A stretch of 64,000 nucleotides of DNA. Origin: Ruegeria sp. SCSIO 43209 (GTDB lineage: Bacteria; Pseudomonadota; Alphaproteobacteria; Rhodobacterales; Rhodobacteraceae). A program made the translations under genes and the position numbers. This document shows positions 8,881-20,382 of the stretch, one piece after another; the stretch's first letter is position 1; each line of letters starts with the position of its first letter. The DNA lies in assembly GCF_019904295.1 (NCBI RefSeq), contig NZ_CP065359.1, positions 2,195,001-2,259,000 of the forward strand, written 5' to 3'. Below the pieces are notes generated by a model. That model searched no databases. It was not told the DNA's origin and saw nothing but the letters and a program-made list of their open reading frames with translations.

Positions 8881-9632
8881 GCCGTATCGGTTTCATCGGC
8901 ACAGGCCACATCGCTGCGCCAATCGCGCGGCTGATGGCCGCAAAAGGTCATGATCTTCACGTCACAGAACGCAATGCCCAGGTATCCTCGGCCCTGCAGG
9001 CCGAACTTGGGGTCCAAGTTGGCACTCCGCAAGACGTGATTGATGCGTCCGAGATCGTGTTTCTCTGCTTGCGCCCCCATGTGGCCGAGGACGTTCTGGC
9101 CCCGCCAAGCTTTCGCGCAGATCAGAAGATTGTTTCGGTGATGGCCGCCGTCTCTGAGGTGCAGCTTGCCAGCCTGTGCGCGCCAGCATCGGATTTCGTG
9201 CAAACCATCCCGCTGGGGTTCCTTCAGACAGGGGGTTGCCCGCTGGCCGCTTACGGCAACGATCGCCTTTTGGCTGATTTGTTCGAACCCGAAAACCCTG
9301 TGGTCAAGGTTGCCAATGAGGCCGCGTTGAACGCCCACTTCGCCATCTGCGCCATGGTGCCAGGTATCCTGGACCTTATGGCAACAGGCACCGAATGGTT
9401 GGCTGATCAGACCGGCGACAAAGACCGGGCCGAATTCTACACCACGCAGCTTGTGTCAGGGTTTCTGACATCAATGCACAAAGAGCATGCGGGCCAATTG
9501 GCAGCCGAGCGTGACGCGCTTGCGACCGAGGGCACACTGAGCCTTCAGATGACGGATGTTTTGCAATCCGAGGGCGCGCATGATGCCTTGCGTGCTGCAC
9601 TGAGTGCGATTGGCAAGAGATTGGAGACATGA
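8877..9632 (+). CDS. ProC-like NAD(P)-binding reductase between purE and purK
   Basis: A 251-residue protein with an N-terminal Rossmann fold ([16 protein letters not shown]) and general similarity to pyrroline-5-carboxylate reductase. The later part resembles the ProC dimerisation domain only loosely. It overlaps purE by ATGA at 8877-8880 and purK by ATGA at 9629-9632, so the three genes are translationally coupled. Nothing in purine synthesis needs such an enzyme, so its substrate is unknown. It could act on an imine or a damaged metabolite. The assignment to proline synthesis is not supported by context. Confidence 0.75.
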   Translation: MSRIGFIGTGHIAAPIARLMAAKGHDLHVTERNAQVSSALQAELGVQVGTPQDVIDASEIVFLCLRPHVAEDVLAPPSFRADQKIVSVMAAVSEVQLASLCAPASDFVQTIPLGFLQTGGCPLAAYGNDRLLADLFEPENPVVKVANEAALNAHFAICAMVPGILDLMATGTEWLADQTGDKDRAEFYTTQLVSGFLTSMHKEHAGQLAAERDALATEGTLSLQMTDVLQSEGAHDALRAALSAIGKRLET

Positions 9633-10702
9633 CGATGTCAGATATGCTTACGCCCGGTGCGACAATCGGGATATTGGGGGGCGGTCAACTGGGCAGGATG
9701 CTCTCGATCGCGGCTGCACGGTTGGGGTTCAAGTCAAACATATTCGAGCCGGGCGCAAATCCTCCGGCCGGTCAAGTTGCAAATCAGGTCACGACCGCAG
9801 CCTTTGATGACGCCGACGCATTGAAGGCCTTTGCTGAGTCGGTCGACGTGATCACCTACGAGTTTGAAAACATCCCCACCCAGGCGCTGGATCTGCTTGA
9901 GGCACACCGCCCCATTCACCCGGGTCGAGAGGCGTTGCGGGTCAGTCAGGACCGCTTGACCGAAAAGACATTTCTACAAGGCTTAGGCCTGCAAACCGCG
10001 CCCTTTGCAGACATCTCCGATTTGGACAGCTTGCGCGCCGCAATTGATGACATTGGCACCCCCGCCATCCTGAAAACCCGCCGCTTCGGCTATGACGGTA
10101 AAGGTCAGGCCCGGCTGCGCGCACCCGAAGATGCCGGGGCGGCACTGGCCGATATGGCGGGCGCGCCGTCCATACTGGAAGGGTTTGTGGACTTCAGCCA
10201 CGAGGTTTCGGTCATCGCAGCACGCGGTCTGGACGGGCAAGTTGCCTGTTTCGATCCTGGAGAGAATGTCCATCGCGATGGCATCCTGCACACGACCACA
10301 ATACCGGCACGCCTGTCTCCGGCGCAGCGGACAGATGCGGTATTGCTGGCCGCCAACATTCTCAACGCGCTGGATTATGTCGGCGTCATGGGTGTCGAAT
10401 TGTTTGTGACGCCACAAGGATTGATCGTGAATGAAATCGCGCCGCGCGTTCATAACTCGGGTCACTGGACCCAGAACGGCTGCGCCGTGGATCAGTTTGA
10501 ACAACATATTCGCGCCGTGGCCGGTTGGCCTTTGGGCGACGGTCAGCGCCACTCGGACGTCGTGATGGAGAATTTGATCGGGCATGACATGGACCGCGTA
10601 CCCGAGCTTTCACGCGAACGGGACGTAGCACTGCATCTCTATGGCAAGGCCGAGGTCAAGGCCGGCCGCAAGATGGGGCATTTCAACCGGATTTCGCGAT
10701 GA
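9629..10702 (+). CDS. purK: N5-carboxyaminoimidazole ribonucleotide synthase
   Basis: A 357-residue ATP-grasp enzyme that makes N5-CAIR from AIR, bicarbonate and ATP, the substrate of PurE. Visible are GILGGGQLGRML at the N-terminus, the ATP-grasp strand PAILKTRRFGYDGKGQ, and the metal/ATP site NEIAPRVHNSGHWT near residue 270. It is last in the purE operon, with a four-base overlap upstream. Two close hairpins follow it and probably end transcription. Confidence 0.96.
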   Translation: MTMSDMLTPGATIGILGGGQLGRMLSIAAARLGFKSNIFEPGANPPAGQVANQVTTAAFDDADALKAFAESVDVITYEFENIPTQALDLLEAHRPIHPGREALRVSQDRLTEKTFLQGLGLQTAPFADISDLDSLRAAIDDIGTPAILKTRRFGYDGKGQARLRAPEDAGAALADMAGAPSILEGFVDFSHEVSVIAARGLDGQVACFDPGENVHRDGILHTTTIPARLSPAQRTDAVLLAANILNALDYVGVMGVELFVTPQGLIVNEIAPRVHNSGHWTQNGCAVDQFEQHIRAVAGWPLGDGQRHSDVVMENLIGHDMDRVPELSRERDVALHLYGKAEVKAGRKMGHFNRISR

Positions 10703-10706
10703 GGTA

Positions 10707-10757
10707 ATCGCGCTTAAGCGCGATGCCTCCGGCGGAGGTATTTTTAGCCAGATGAAG
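10707..10757 (+). terminator. Double hairpin and repeat unit between convergent purK and phnM
   Basis: The first element is a perfect 18-bp palindrome ATCGCGCTTAAGCGCGAT (10707-10724). It is followed at once by CCTCC-GGC-GGAGG (10726-10738) and TATTTTTAGCCAGATGAAG. The second part is a copy of a dispersed motif found twice more in this window. Its position, four bases after the purK stop and before the convergent phnM, suits transcription termination. Confidence 0.6.
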
Positions 10758-10763
10758 CCGGGA

Positions 10764-11915
10764 TCAGCTCAAGAAACGTGTTGCGATACTACCGGACATA
10801 TAGCTGACACACCCGCCTGATAGTGTGGCGGCGACTTTGTGGGTTGTCGCATCGAGTATCACCAGATCAGCACGATATCCGGGCTGTAACGTTCCGCGAT
10901 CCTTCAGGCCTAAAACCCGCGCGGGACCGGACGAGACAAGCGCCCAGGCGCTCGCAATATCCAGCAGGCCAGATTTTACCAACATCAGCGCAGCGCGGCG
11001 CGGGCTGGGGTAGTGGTAATCCGATGCCAATGCATCACACAAACCCATCGAGATCAGATCCACCGCGCTGGCATTTCCCTTATGTGAGCCGCCCCGCACA
11101 ACATTGGGTGAGCCGAGGATGATGTGATCTCCGCCCGCCCGGGCACATTCGGCGGCTTCCAGCGTTTCCGGAAATTCCGAGATCATCACCCCGCGCTCGC
11201 GCCACTCAGCACGATCCTGCGGCGTTGTATCATCATGGCTGCCGAGCCGAATTCCTCGGTTCGCAAGGACAGTGCAAAGGCTGTCCAGTGCTGCTGGCAC
11301 CTCGGCGCTGCGGTTGTGCATTGCCTTCAGCATCTCAAAATGCACTTCGGGATTCCGTCCCGCCTTCAGCGCCTGCCCCGTCAAGCGGGGTGGTTTTCGC
11401 CCCTCAGCCAGCCGGTCATGAGGTAGATGATCATTCAGAACCACATAAGGCACCTGCCAATCCGCGATACGTTCGGGCAGCCCGTCATAGTCGTCCAGCA
11501 TATGGGTTTCGAAGCGCAGTTGAGGGATCAGTTGGGTTACAACATCATCCCGAACCGCAGCGATGGCGTCAAAAACCTGACCAGCAAACTCGGGCCCGCG
11601 CACGCCGCCTTCCCAACTGTGGAACTGCGCCAGAACAGCTGTGGTTATTCCATTCGCGGCCAGTTCCGCCTCGACCGATAAAATGCCCTCTGCCATCTGC
11701 TTCATGGCACCGCGCCGGGGCGCGATGTGACGTTCAAAACCGTCGCCATGCAAATCAATGATGCCAGGCAGGATGAGGTATCCTGACAAATCAATCTGCC
11801 GCCCTGCCCTGTCGGATTGAATGGTACCTTCGGCGATCGTCAGTTCAGCACGCGACACCCCTTCGCCGGGCAACAGAACATTCGCGCCGGTCAATGTCAG
11901 TTCCAATGAGTTCAT
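10764..11915 (-). CDS. phnM: PhnM-type amidohydrolase (ribose 1-methylphosphonate 5-triphosphate diphosphatase)
   Basis: A 383-residue amidohydrolase. In the C-P lyase pathway PhnM removes pyrophosphate from alpha-D-ribose 1-methylphosphonate 5-triphosphate. Visible are the N-terminal metal motif [16 protein letters not shown] at mid-C-terminal and [15 protein letters not shown] near the end, all typical of PhnM. The ATG at 11915 overlaps the stop of the upstream hydrolase gene by ATGA, so they form an operon. No other phn gene is in the window, so the substrate may differ or the rest of the pathway may lie elsewhere. Confidence 0.88.
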   Translation of the reverse strand: MNSLELTLTGANVLLPGEGVSRAELTIAEGTIQSDRAGRQIDLSGYLILPGIIDLHGDGFERHIAPRRGAMKQMAEGILSVEAELAANGITTAVLAQFHSWEGGVRGPEFAGQVFDAIAAVRDDVVTQLIPQLRFETHMLDDYDGLPERIADWQVPYVVLNDHLPHDRLAEGRKPPRLTGQALKAGRNPEVHFEMLKAMHNRSAEVPAALDSLCTVLANRGIRLGSHDDTTPQDRAEWRERGVMISEFPETLEAAECARAGGDHIILGSPNVVRGGSHKGNASAVDLISMGLCDALASDYHYPSPRRAALMLVKSGLLDIASAWALVSSGPARVLGLKDRGTLQPGYRADLVILDATTHKVAATLSGGCVSYMSGSIATRFLS

Positions 11916-12685
11916 TGAGTGGGCTCCGAGTCCGGTTCCGAGCAATCTTCCCCAAGACAGATCTGGTCGATGATATCCATCACCCCGTCAAGCCAGGTGA
12001 TTTGTGGATCGAACTGTCCGAATTCGATGAAATGCAGGGTCTGCGCCATGACCCGCGGGTTGTTCATCATGAACGTATGCGTCACCGGCAAGACGATGTG
12101 ATCAGCCATACCCTCAACCTTTGTGGTCTCTATCGATACCTTGCCGTCATCTGGACCATCGATCAGAGACGAGAACAATGGGTTCAATGAGTTCTCGCCT
12201 GCAATCACCCCCAAATCGAACTCCACGGGCGGCAGGCGGCGTGGAATACCCTCTGGTCCGGTTCCCAACGCAAGCCCTGCAGGGCCATTCAGAAAGCCGA
12301 AAACCTCCCAGGCGCCAAGCTCGTCTACCAGTTGGCTGCCCTGATTAGGAGGTCCGAGCATGACAACGCGTCCCAGATTCTCGGGGTCGTTGTCCTGCAA
12401 CCAATAGCGCAGCAGAATGCCCCCCATCGAATGCGCTACAACGTTAACCGTATCCTCTCCGCAGGCGGCGAACGCAGCTGGTAAAGTCTGGTTGGCGAGG
12501 TCTGGTATTGGTAGGTCTGTCGAAGGGTAACCTGGACGAACCACAGTGTAACCATGCGCATGAAAAAGCTGTTCCATGACGGTAAACGAGGCCTCTGTGC
12601 GCGCGAGGCCATGCAGAAGAACCACGCATTTCGCATTGGCCACCGCAGGCATAAGGCACAAGAGGAGAACAGCAAGAAATTTCAT
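11912..12685 (-). CDS. Exported lipase-like alpha/beta hydrolase
   Basis: A 257-residue protein. Residues 1-18 form a Sec signal peptide ending AVANA. The fold begins with [10 protein letters not shown], the oxyanion-hole strand, and the nucleophile elbow is AHSMGGI. A catalytic Asp and His (HTFMMN region) are plausible near the end. It is probably a periplasmic esterase or lipase. The ATG at 12685 was chosen because the signal peptide starts there; the longer open frame upstream is the shadow of the DMT gene. No strong ribosome site is visible. It overlaps phnM by four bases. Confidence 0.83.
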   Translation of the reverse strand: MKFLAVLLLCLMPAVANAKCVVLLHGLARTEASFTVMEQLFHAHGYTVVRPGYPSTDLPIPDLANQTLPAAFAACGEDTVNVVAHSMGGILLRYWLQDNDPENLGRVVMLGPPNQGSQLVDELGAWEVFGFLNGPAGLALGTGPEGIPRRLPPVEFDLGVIAGENSLNPLFSSLIDGPDDGKVSIETTKVEGMADHIVLPVTHTFMMNNPRVMAQTLHFIEFGQFDPQITWLDGVMDIIDQICLGEDCSEPDSEPTQ

Positions 12686-12723
12686 ACACGCCAGATAAGG
12701 CCTAACCCAGGCCGAGGGAACCC

Positions 12724-13566
12724 CTAGCCACGGTTCCGGCGCAGCACCGCCAGTGCGATGCCGCCGAGTACAAATCCGGCGCCGAGCAGAAGCCTTAGAC
12801 TTGCCATCTCGGCTAACAGGATGACCCCGGCAGCAATTGCGATAACTGGAACGCTGAGTTGCACGATCGCGGCCACCGCCGGTGAAAGCTGTGGCACGAC
12901 ACGGTACCATAGCGCATAGCCGAGACCGGACGTGACGCCTCCGGAAAGCGCAGCCAGCCCATAGCCAAGCGGAGACATTTGCCAATTGCTTCCCAGCAGG
13001 AACAGGGCAAATCCCGTGACGGGCAACGCCATGATGAAATTTGCTGCAGTTCCCGACAATGCATCTGGTTCGGACCGGCCCGCGATGGAATATATGGCCC
13101 ACCCGACCCCGGCAGCCGTCATTAAGCCGGCCCCTGTCGGGTCGACCTGAACCGTCCCAGCAGGCCAAAGAACAAACGCCAGTCCACCAAGCGCAATACC
13201 GGCACCCAATATCTGTCTCAACGTGGGTGCAGAACCGGTCATTGCACCAATCGCAAACATGGTAATTTGCACAACCCCGAACAGGATCAGCGCACCAAGC
13301 CCGGCATCAAGCGTCAGATACGCTACTGAAAACCCGATCATATAAAGCGACAGTGACCCGGCCCCAACAACACGTCGACGATCCAAAACAGGGATCGAGC
13401 CGCCCCTAAGCGCCACCAATACCGTTAAAACCAAGGCACCAGCCAAAACCCGGATGATGGCAAATCCCGCCGGATCACTTGCGCCACTATCGATAGCAAG
13501 GCGGTTCAGGATCGAATTCGCAGCGAAGGCGCACATGGTTAAAGCGGTCAGAAGAAACAGTCGCAT
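12724..13566 (-). CDS. DMT superfamily (EamA) transporter
   Basis: A 280-residue membrane protein with about ten hydrophobic helices and the internal duplication of EamA domains (about 5-130 and 140-275). The start of each half is rich in small residues, and the second ends in [15 protein letters not shown]. It probably exports a small metabolite across the inner membrane; the substrate cannot be inferred. The gap to the downstream hydrolase start is 38 bp, so it may lead that operon. Start ATG is at 13566. Confidence 0.87.
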   Translation of the reverse strand: MRLFLLTALTMCAFAANSILNRLAIDSGASDPAGFAIIRVLAGALVLTVLVALRGGSIPVLDRRRVVGAGSLSLYMIGFSVAYLTLDAGLGALILFGVVQITMFAIGAMTGSAPTLRQILGAGIALGGLAFVLWPAGTVQVDPTGAGLMTAAGVGWAIYSIAGRSEPDALSGTAANFIMALPVTGFALFLLGSNWQMSPLGYGLAALSGGVTSGLGYALWYRVVPQLSPAVAAIVQLSVPVIAIAAGVILLAEMASLRLLLGAGFVLGGIALAVLRRNRG

Positions 13567-13691
13567 ATCAACCGCATAGCCGTTTCAAAGGGATTTGCAC
13601 ACTCACATTCCCGATTGCCGAGCCAATCCCGACCCTCCTCGGACCAGAGCCTACCAGCGCCAATGATACGAATGCACAACAGACATTCCAA

Positions 13692-13721
13692 ACAAAACCG
13701 GGGCCGCCCAAAGGCGACCCC
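13692..13721 (-). terminator. Terminator of groESL
   Basis: Read on the minus strand, GGGGTCGCC, a TTTG loop and GGCGGCCCC form a 9-bp stem with one G-T pair, followed by GGTTTTG. It lies about 30 bp after the groEL stop. Confidence 0.75.
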
Positions 13722-13748
13722 GCTATTAAGCACTAAGGCTTAAGCAGC

Positions 13749-15428
<1,680 letters not shown>

Positions 15429-15447
15429 TCAGAGAAAGCAGGTGCGC

Positions 15448-15735
15448 TTACTCGATGATCCCCATGATGTCGCTTTCTTTCATCATCAGCAGCTCTTCGC
15501 CGTTGACCTGAACCTCGGTGCCCGACCATTTGCCGAACAGGATCTTGTCGCCAGCTTTTACAGCCATCGCGATCAGTTCGCCGCTGTCCTTGCGCGCGCC
15601 TTCGCCGGTTGCAACGACTTCGCCTTCGCTGGGCTTTTCTTTTGCGCTGTCGGGAATGATCAGTCCGCCTGCGGTTTTCTCTTCGCTTTCTACGCGACGA
15701 ACCAGCACACGGTCATGAAGCGGTTTCAATGCCAT
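15448..15735 (-). CDS. groES: Co-chaperonin GroES
   Basis: A 95-residue lid protein for GroEL. It has the N-terminal [19 protein letters not shown], a mobile loop with [13 protein letters not shown], and the C-terminal [17 protein letters not shown] precedes the ATG. It is first in the groESL operon, whose upstream region carries a CIRCE element. Confidence 0.99.
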   Translation of the reverse strand: MALKPLHDRVLVRRVESEEKTAGGLIIPDSAKEKPSEGEVVATGEGARKDSGELIAMAVKAGDKILFGKWSGTEVQVNGEELLMMKESDIMGIIE

Positions 15736-15792
15736 CTTTGCAGCTCCTTGGGCTCAAAGTTTGTTATCCTCCCCTCGCCGACTGACGAGGCG

Positions 15793-15819
15793 TTAGCACT
15801 CGGGTCTCATGAGTGATAA
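15793..15819 (-). promoter_or_regulatory. CIRCE operator (HrcA binding site) of groESL
   Basis: TTAGCACTC, nine bases, then GAGTGATAA. This matches the CIRCE consensus (TTAGCACTC-N9-GAGTGCTAA) at all but one position. It lies about 58 bp upstream of the groES start, so groESL is probably repressed by HrcA and induced by heat. hrcA itself is not in the window. Confidence 0.95.
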
Positions 15820-15909
15820 CGACGCATAGCTAGGGAGTTGCAGGAAGCGAGTCAACAATATGTGAAAGATTTTTTTGCCCGGCGCGATAAGCAGGCAAGA
15901 ACAAGGCAG

Positions 15910-16584
15910 CTAGTCTGGCTGATCCCAGCTGTACGCCCAGTGTTTCAGACCTTCTTGCCCAGCCTCAGACAACGCGTAGACGCCCTTTTCCACTTTTTCG
16001 AACCAGCCGTAGTGATTGTCGTACATCAAACGTGTCGCCGCACTTACGCCAGTGGCCTTTGCGACATCGGCCCCCTTGCCCGCTCCGTTCTCTGCCAGAT
16101 GGGCCGCGCATTTTAGTGCATCTTGCCGATAGGCCGTTACGATCCCATGGCGGGTTGCACCACCCGAATTGGGATCACCTTGCAACCGTTCAAACTCGCG
16201 CAGCAACCGTTTGGCCCTGACCTTATCCTTGCGCGGCGCATATGGGCCGGGATCGCATTGAACCTCGACCGTTCCATCAGAGCGCACGGTGATCAGACCC
16301 AACCCCAGGCGACGGCACAACGCCAGATTATCCCTCAACGCCCGTCGCGCTGCTCGGCCTTTTGGTTTACAGACCCCAATGTAGACCTGATCGGTTATTT
16401 TCAGACGAGTGATGGCCTGGTGAAACAGCGCGAGGCTGAAGCGAAGCTTGAGTTCAACGATCACCGGCTCCTGCCCGTCTCGCAGAGCAACAATGTCGGC
16501 GGCGCCAACTTCACCTTTCACGGTATAACCCTGACGTTCCAACAAGGCTTTGATGGGTGGGTAAAGGTCCTGCTCGAGCTTCAT
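15910..16584 (-). CDS. DUF2161 family protein, putative PD-(D/E)XK phosphodiesterase
   Basis: A 224-residue protein. Residues 1-110 contain a nuclease-like core: AADIVAL supplies the Asp and PVIVELKLRF supplies the E-x-K of a PD-(D/E)XK active site. The C-terminal part (about 140-220) looks like a winged-helix or DUF2161 extension with repeated Tyr and Gly. Function is unknown; DNA repair or modification-related nuclease activity is only a guess. It stands alone, facing groESL with about 90 bp between its 3' end and the CIRCE element. Confidence 0.75.
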   Translation of the reverse strand: MKLEQDLYPPIKALLERQGYTVKGEVGAADIVALRDGQEPVIVELKLRFSLALFHQAITRLKITDQVYIGVCKPKGRAARRALRDNLALCRRLGLGLITVRSDGTVEVQCDPGPYAPRKDKVRAKRLLREFERLQGDPNSGGATRHGIVTAYRQDALKCAAHLAENGAGKGADVAKATGVSAATRLMYDNHYGWFEKVEKGVYALSEAGQEGLKHWAYSWDQPD

Positions 16585-16705
16585 AACGCTATGCTATGTA
16601 GTTTCGCGCGGATTGCCAGCCACGGTTTGAAGACAAACTACATTGCAACTGACAAGAAGGCAGGAGTACGTCTTAGTCATATTCGCCATTTCCGGAAGGT
16701 TCCAT

Positions 16706-17686
16706 ATGCGCTTGCTCAGCTTTTGTCTCGGCCTTTTGCTTCCGATTACCGCCCATGCGGCCTGCGAAGGGAGAGATCTTAGGCTTGACCTGTCGGCCGA
16801 AAGTCAAGCTGATCTCGAGAAGACAATCAGTGACATTCCGTTTCCGGAGGGCAACCACTGGATCGCGACAAAAGACGGGACCGTCTTGCACCTGATCGGC
16901 ACCCTCCACACCAGCGACCCCCGCATGGCACCCGTGGTCGAGCGCTTGGAGCCAGTTCTGAGTCAGGCCGACGCGTTTTTCTTCGAGGTCACACAGGACG
17001 AAATGGACGCATTCGAAAAAGATCTGGCCGATGATTTCAGCCCGGTCCTGATTACGTCTGGCCCCACTTTGATTGACCTGATGTCGGAAGAAGATTGGAC
17101 AGCGCTGTCCGCGACTCTGGCCGAGCGTGGCATTCCTGGCTGGATGGCGGCCAAGATGCGCCCCTGGTTTCTCAGTATGATGCTGGGTATTCCGCCTTGC
17201 CTGATGAATACCCCTGATTTTGATCGCGGCATGGACACGCGCCTGACGGAACTGGCCGAACAACACGGGATACCCCAGTACTCGCTAGAGCGGATCGAGG
17301 ATTTGATCGCGATGTTCGACAGCCATCCGCTGGAAGAACAAGTGGCCTCTCTGACCCGTCTGTCCGGGGCGCTGCAGGCTGGGGACGACCAGATGATCAC
17401 AATGGCCAACGCCTATATCGAAGAGCAGCACGCCGCGATCATTGAGCTTGCCAAGCTTCAAGGGCTTGAGGCCTCGGGGATGACGCCAGAAGAGTTTGAA
17501 GCCGAATGGAAAGGCTTCGAAGATCAGCTTCTGGTGCAGCGCAATGCAAGCTGGATGGAGAAGATTCTGGACCTGAAGGATCAGACCGCGGTGATCGCTG
17601 TCGGGGCCGGACATCTGAGCAACGACTACGGCTTACTGAACCAGCTACATCAAGCCGGATATACACTGGAACGCGCTGAATTCTAG
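16706..17686 (+). CDS. TraB/GumN family protein
   Basis: A 326-residue exported protein. Residues 1-18 are a signal peptide ending TAHA, followed by a Cys. The family's GTLHTSDPRM motif (GxxH) lies near residue 75, FFFEVTQDEMD follows, and the C-terminal VGAGHLSNDYGLLNQL carries the second conserved GxxH. These motifs suggest a metal-dependent protease-like (Tiki/TraB) fold, but no substrate is known for bacterial members. ATG 16706 follows GGAAGG at six bases; the longer frame from 16643 lacks a signal peptide at its start. Confidence 0.88.
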   Translation: MRLLSFCLGLLLPITAHAACEGRDLRLDLSAESQADLEKTISDIPFPEGNHWIATKDGTVLHLIGTLHTSDPRMAPVVERLEPVLSQADAFFFEVTQDEMDAFEKDLADDFSPVLITSGPTLIDLMSEEDWTALSATLAERGIPGWMAAKMRPWFLSMMLGIPPCLMNTPDFDRGMDTRLTELAEQHGIPQYSLERIEDLIAMFDSHPLEEQVASLTRLSGALQAGDDQMITMANAYIEEQHAAIIELAKLQGLEASGMTPEEFEAEWKGFEDQLLVQRNASWMEKILDLKDQTAVIAVGAGHLSNDYGLLNQLHQAGYTLERAEF

Positions 17687-17785
17687 GTTTTCAGACCAAG
17701 GGTCGCAGCAAGTTTGCTTCCGGGTGACAACCGTGTTTGACCACCCTATAAGGCGCGCAAATCCATATTCTTCAGGACACGAGAC

Positions 17786-18706
17786 ATGACAACGCTAGTT
17801 TTTGGCCACAAATCTCCCGACACCGATTCCACCGGCTCTCCGATCCTGTGGTCATGGTATCTGAACGAAGTAAAAGGTGAACAGGCACAGCCCGTTTTGC
17901 TAGGCGAACCCAACACCGAAGCCGCCTTTATGCTTGAGCGTTGGGACCTGCCCAAGCCGCAAATCATCGAGGACGTGGCCGAGGATGCACCGGTTGTCAT
18001 CGTCGACACCAACAATCCGGCCGAGCTGCCCGCCAGCATCAACAGCGCAGATATCCGCGCCATAATCGACCACCACAAACTGGTTGGCGGGCTTGAAACC
18101 AAAGGCCCCATCGACATCACTGTGCGCCCGCTGGCCTGCACGGCAACCATCATGGTCGATCTAATGGGTGACGACGCCGCCAAGATGCCCGACGCGATCA
18201 AAGGTGCCGCGCTGACCTGCATCCTGTCGGACACACTGGAATTCCGCTCACCCACAACCACCGCACACGACCGCGCCGTGGCTGAGAAACTGGCGGCTGA
18301 ACTTGGTCTGGATGTCTCGGCCTACGCCGCCGACATGTTTGCAGCAAAATCGGATGTATCGTCATTCTCGGACGCCGAACTGATCCGCATGGACAGCAAA
18401 GAATACGAAGTAGACGGCACCAAGTTCCGGGTCTCGGTTCTGGAAACCACAGCCCCCGGTGTCGTGCTGGATCGGAAGGACAGCATCGTAAGCTCGATGG
18501 CTGATGTGGCCAAGGAAGACGGCGTTGATCAGGTGTTGCTGTTCGTGGTCGACATTCTGAACGAAGAGGCAACGCTGCTGGTTCCAAATGATCTGGTCAA
18601 AGGTGTCGCTGAGAAGAGCTTTGGCGCAACCGTGGACGGTGACGCGGTTGTGTTGCCCGGCGTGATGAGCCGGAAAAAGCAGATCATTCCGAACCTCAAG
18701 GTTTGA
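17786..18706 (+). CDS. ppaC: Manganese-dependent inorganic pyrophosphatase
   Basis: A 306-residue class C (DHH family) pyrophosphatase. Visible are GHKSPDTDST at the N-terminus (metal ligands His and Asp), VDTNNPAEL, the IDHHKLVGG signature at about residue 95, and the C-terminal SRKKQIIP, which binds pyrophosphate. It hydrolyses the pyrophosphate made by biosynthesis. It is monocistronic, with a strong terminator 16 bp after the stop. Confidence 0.96.
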   Translation: MTTLVFGHKSPDTDSTGSPILWSWYLNEVKGEQAQPVLLGEPNTEAAFMLERWDLPKPQIIEDVAEDAPVVIVDTNNPAELPASINSADIRAIIDHHKLVGGLETKGPIDITVRPLACTATIMVDLMGDDAAKMPDAIKGAALTCILSDTLEFRSPTTTAHDRAVAEKLAAELGLDVSAYAADMFAAKSDVSSFSDAELIRMDSKEYEVDGTKFRVSVLETTAPGVVLDRKDSIVSSMADVAKEDGVDQVLLFVVDILNEEATLLVPNDLVKGVAEKSFGATVDGDAVVLPGVMSRKKQIIPNLKV

Positions 18707-18722
18707 ATTTAGATCATCAAAG

Positions 18723-18748
18723 GCGCCCGAAACCGGGCGCTTTTTTTT
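18723..18748 (+). terminator. Rho-independent terminator of ppaC
   Basis: GCGCCCG, AAAC loop, CGGGCGC, then eight T residues. Confidence 0.94.
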
Positions 18749-18750
18749 GC

Positions 18751-18793
18751 GAGGCTCTGCCTCGTGCTCCGAGATATTTTTGGCCAGATGAAC
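18751..18793 (+). repeat. Copy of dispersed motif after ppaC
   Basis: A small hairpin (GAGGC-TCT-GCCTC) is followed by CTCCGAGATATTTTTGGCCAGATGAAC. The core TATTTTTGGCCAGATGAA is shared with the units at 10725-10757 and, in reverse, 44596-44620. Confidence 0.6.
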
Positions 18794-18902
18794 AAGGCGG
18801 GTTGATTTCGGCCGCTCCGCCTTGGGCTGCACCTCTGGCCAATTGCGCCACGCTCTGCCATAGGCTTTGACATCTCGCATTCCCTGCTGCACGAGGCGCG
18901 CC

Positions 18903-19778
18903 ATGACCCAGATCGTTTCTTCACTCGCTGAAATCTCTGACCGCTACAAAGCGCTGTTTGTTGATTTGTGGGGTTGCGTTCATAATGGGATAACTGCCTA
19001 CCCAGAGGCTGTCGCGGCACTGCAAGCTTATCGTCAACGTGGTGGCACGGTGGTTCTTGTAACCAATTCCCCTAAGCCTCGGGCTGGGGTTGCCGAGCAG
19101 CTTTTACATTTCAATGTGCCGGCAGATTCCTATGACACGATTGCAACCAGCGGTGATTCGGCGCGTTCAGCGATGTTTCGCGGGGCGATTGGCGAAAAAG
19201 TCTATTTCATGGGGGAATGGCAGCGGGATGCCGGTTTTTTTGAACCCCTGAAACTGCTGGATCATCCGATCCACATTGAACGCGTTCCGCTGGACGCGGC
19301 CGAAGGCATCGTGTGTTGCGGCCCGTTCGACCCGATGGCGGACCCAGATGTGAACCGGCCCGACTTTCTTTATGCCAAGCAGAAAGGGATGAAACTGCTC
19401 TGCGCAAATCCGGACATCGTGGTGGACCGAGGCGAAACGCGCGAATGGTGCGCAGGTGCTTTGGCCCGACTTTATACCGAGATGGGTGGTGAAAGCCTAT
19501 ATTTCGGTAAGCCACACCCGCCCATCTACGATCTGGCCCGGCGCAGGTTGCAGGCGATTGGGGTTGATGTGTCGGATTCTGAAATACTTGCCATAGGGGA
19601 CGGGCCGCAAACAGATATCGCTGGAGGCATGGGGGAAGGCATTGATACCCTCTTCATCACCGGCGGTTTGGCAGCCGCAGAAACCAAAACATCACATCAT
19701 CCAGACGAAGACGCGTTGAAAGCTCATAACGAGAAGGAACAGATCAATCCAACCTATTCGATTGGTCGCCTGAGATAG
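18903..19778 (+). CDS. HAD superfamily hydrolase, class IIA (TIGR01459-like)
   Basis: A 291-residue phosphatase-like protein. The HAD nucleophile region is ALFVDLWGCVHNG, motif II is VVLVTNSPKP, and the C-terminal motifs are GKPHPPIYDLA and AIGDGPQTDIAGGMG, with a class IIA cap between. Members hydrolyse small phosphorylated metabolites; the true substrate is unknown. ATG 18903 was chosen over an upstream in-frame start because the family begins here. It precedes a MaoC gene by 100 bp. Confidence 0.88.
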   Translation: MTQIVSSLAEISDRYKALFVDLWGCVHNGITAYPEAVAALQAYRQRGGTVVLVTNSPKPRAGVAEQLLHFNVPADSYDTIATSGDSARSAMFRGAIGEKVYFMGEWQRDAGFFEPLKLLDHPIHIERVPLDAAEGIVCCGPFDPMADPDVNRPDFLYAKQKGMKLLCANPDIVVDRGETREWCAGALARLYTEMGGESLYFGKPHPPIYDLARRRLQAIGVDVSDSEILAIGDGPQTDIAGGMGEGIDTLFITGGLAAAETKTSHHPDEDALKAHNEKEQINPTYSIGRLR

Positions 19779-19878
19779 CAAAAAAGACTTGATTTTCTGC
19801 AACTGCGAAGTAATAAAGTTGCCGACGAGCGGCAGATGATGGTCTTTTGTTGCTCTTTCGATCTCGAATGAGGGCAGC

Positions 19879-20322
19879 ATGTTGGACAACCTTCCGCGCG
19901 GAACGATTTGCATCGAAGACATCGAAATGGGCATGTCACGGCACTTGCGCAAAGTCGTGACCGATGAAGATATCGAGATGTTCGCTCAAGTATCGACCGA
20001 CCGGAATCCGGTTCATCTGGATGATGACTATGCCCGCGATACGATTTTCGAAGGACGTATTGCGCATGGCATGCTGACCGCTGGCCTGATCTCTGCGGTT
20101 ATCGGAGAGCAGCTGCCCGGACATGGAACCGTGTACATGGGACAATCGCTTAAATTTCTGGCGCCGGTGCGTCCGGGCGACATGGTTTATGCCGAGGTCA
20201 AGGTGATCGATATCGATTTCGCCAAACGCCGGGTTAAGCTGGATTGCCACTGCGCAGTTAACGGAAAGAAAGTGCTGGTGGGTGAGGCCATGGTGCTGGC
20301 TCCGAGCCGCAAGTTCGACTGA
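19879..20322 (+). CDS. MaoC family dehydratase (hot-dog fold)
   Basis: A 147-residue single hot-dog domain. The hydratase-2 motif is seen as STDRNPVHLDDDYA (catalytic Asp and His), then EGRIAHGMLTAGL. This resembles R-specific enoyl-CoA hydratases such as PhaJ. It probably hydrates an enoyl-CoA, but the chain length is not known. It lies before ribF with 60 bp between and is not clearly co-transcribed. Confidence 0.9.
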   Translation: MLDNLPRGTICIEDIEMGMSRHLRKVVTDEDIEMFAQVSTDRNPVHLDDDYARDTIFEGRIAHGMLTAGLISAVIGEQLPGHGTVYMGQSLKFLAPVRPGDMVYAEVKVIDIDFAKRRVKLDCHCAVNGKKVLVGEAMVLAPSRKFD

Positions 20323-20382
20323 TAATCCACCTTAACCGATCTGCGGCTTGAACCTGACGGGCAGTCCCGCTAGGCAAGCCGC

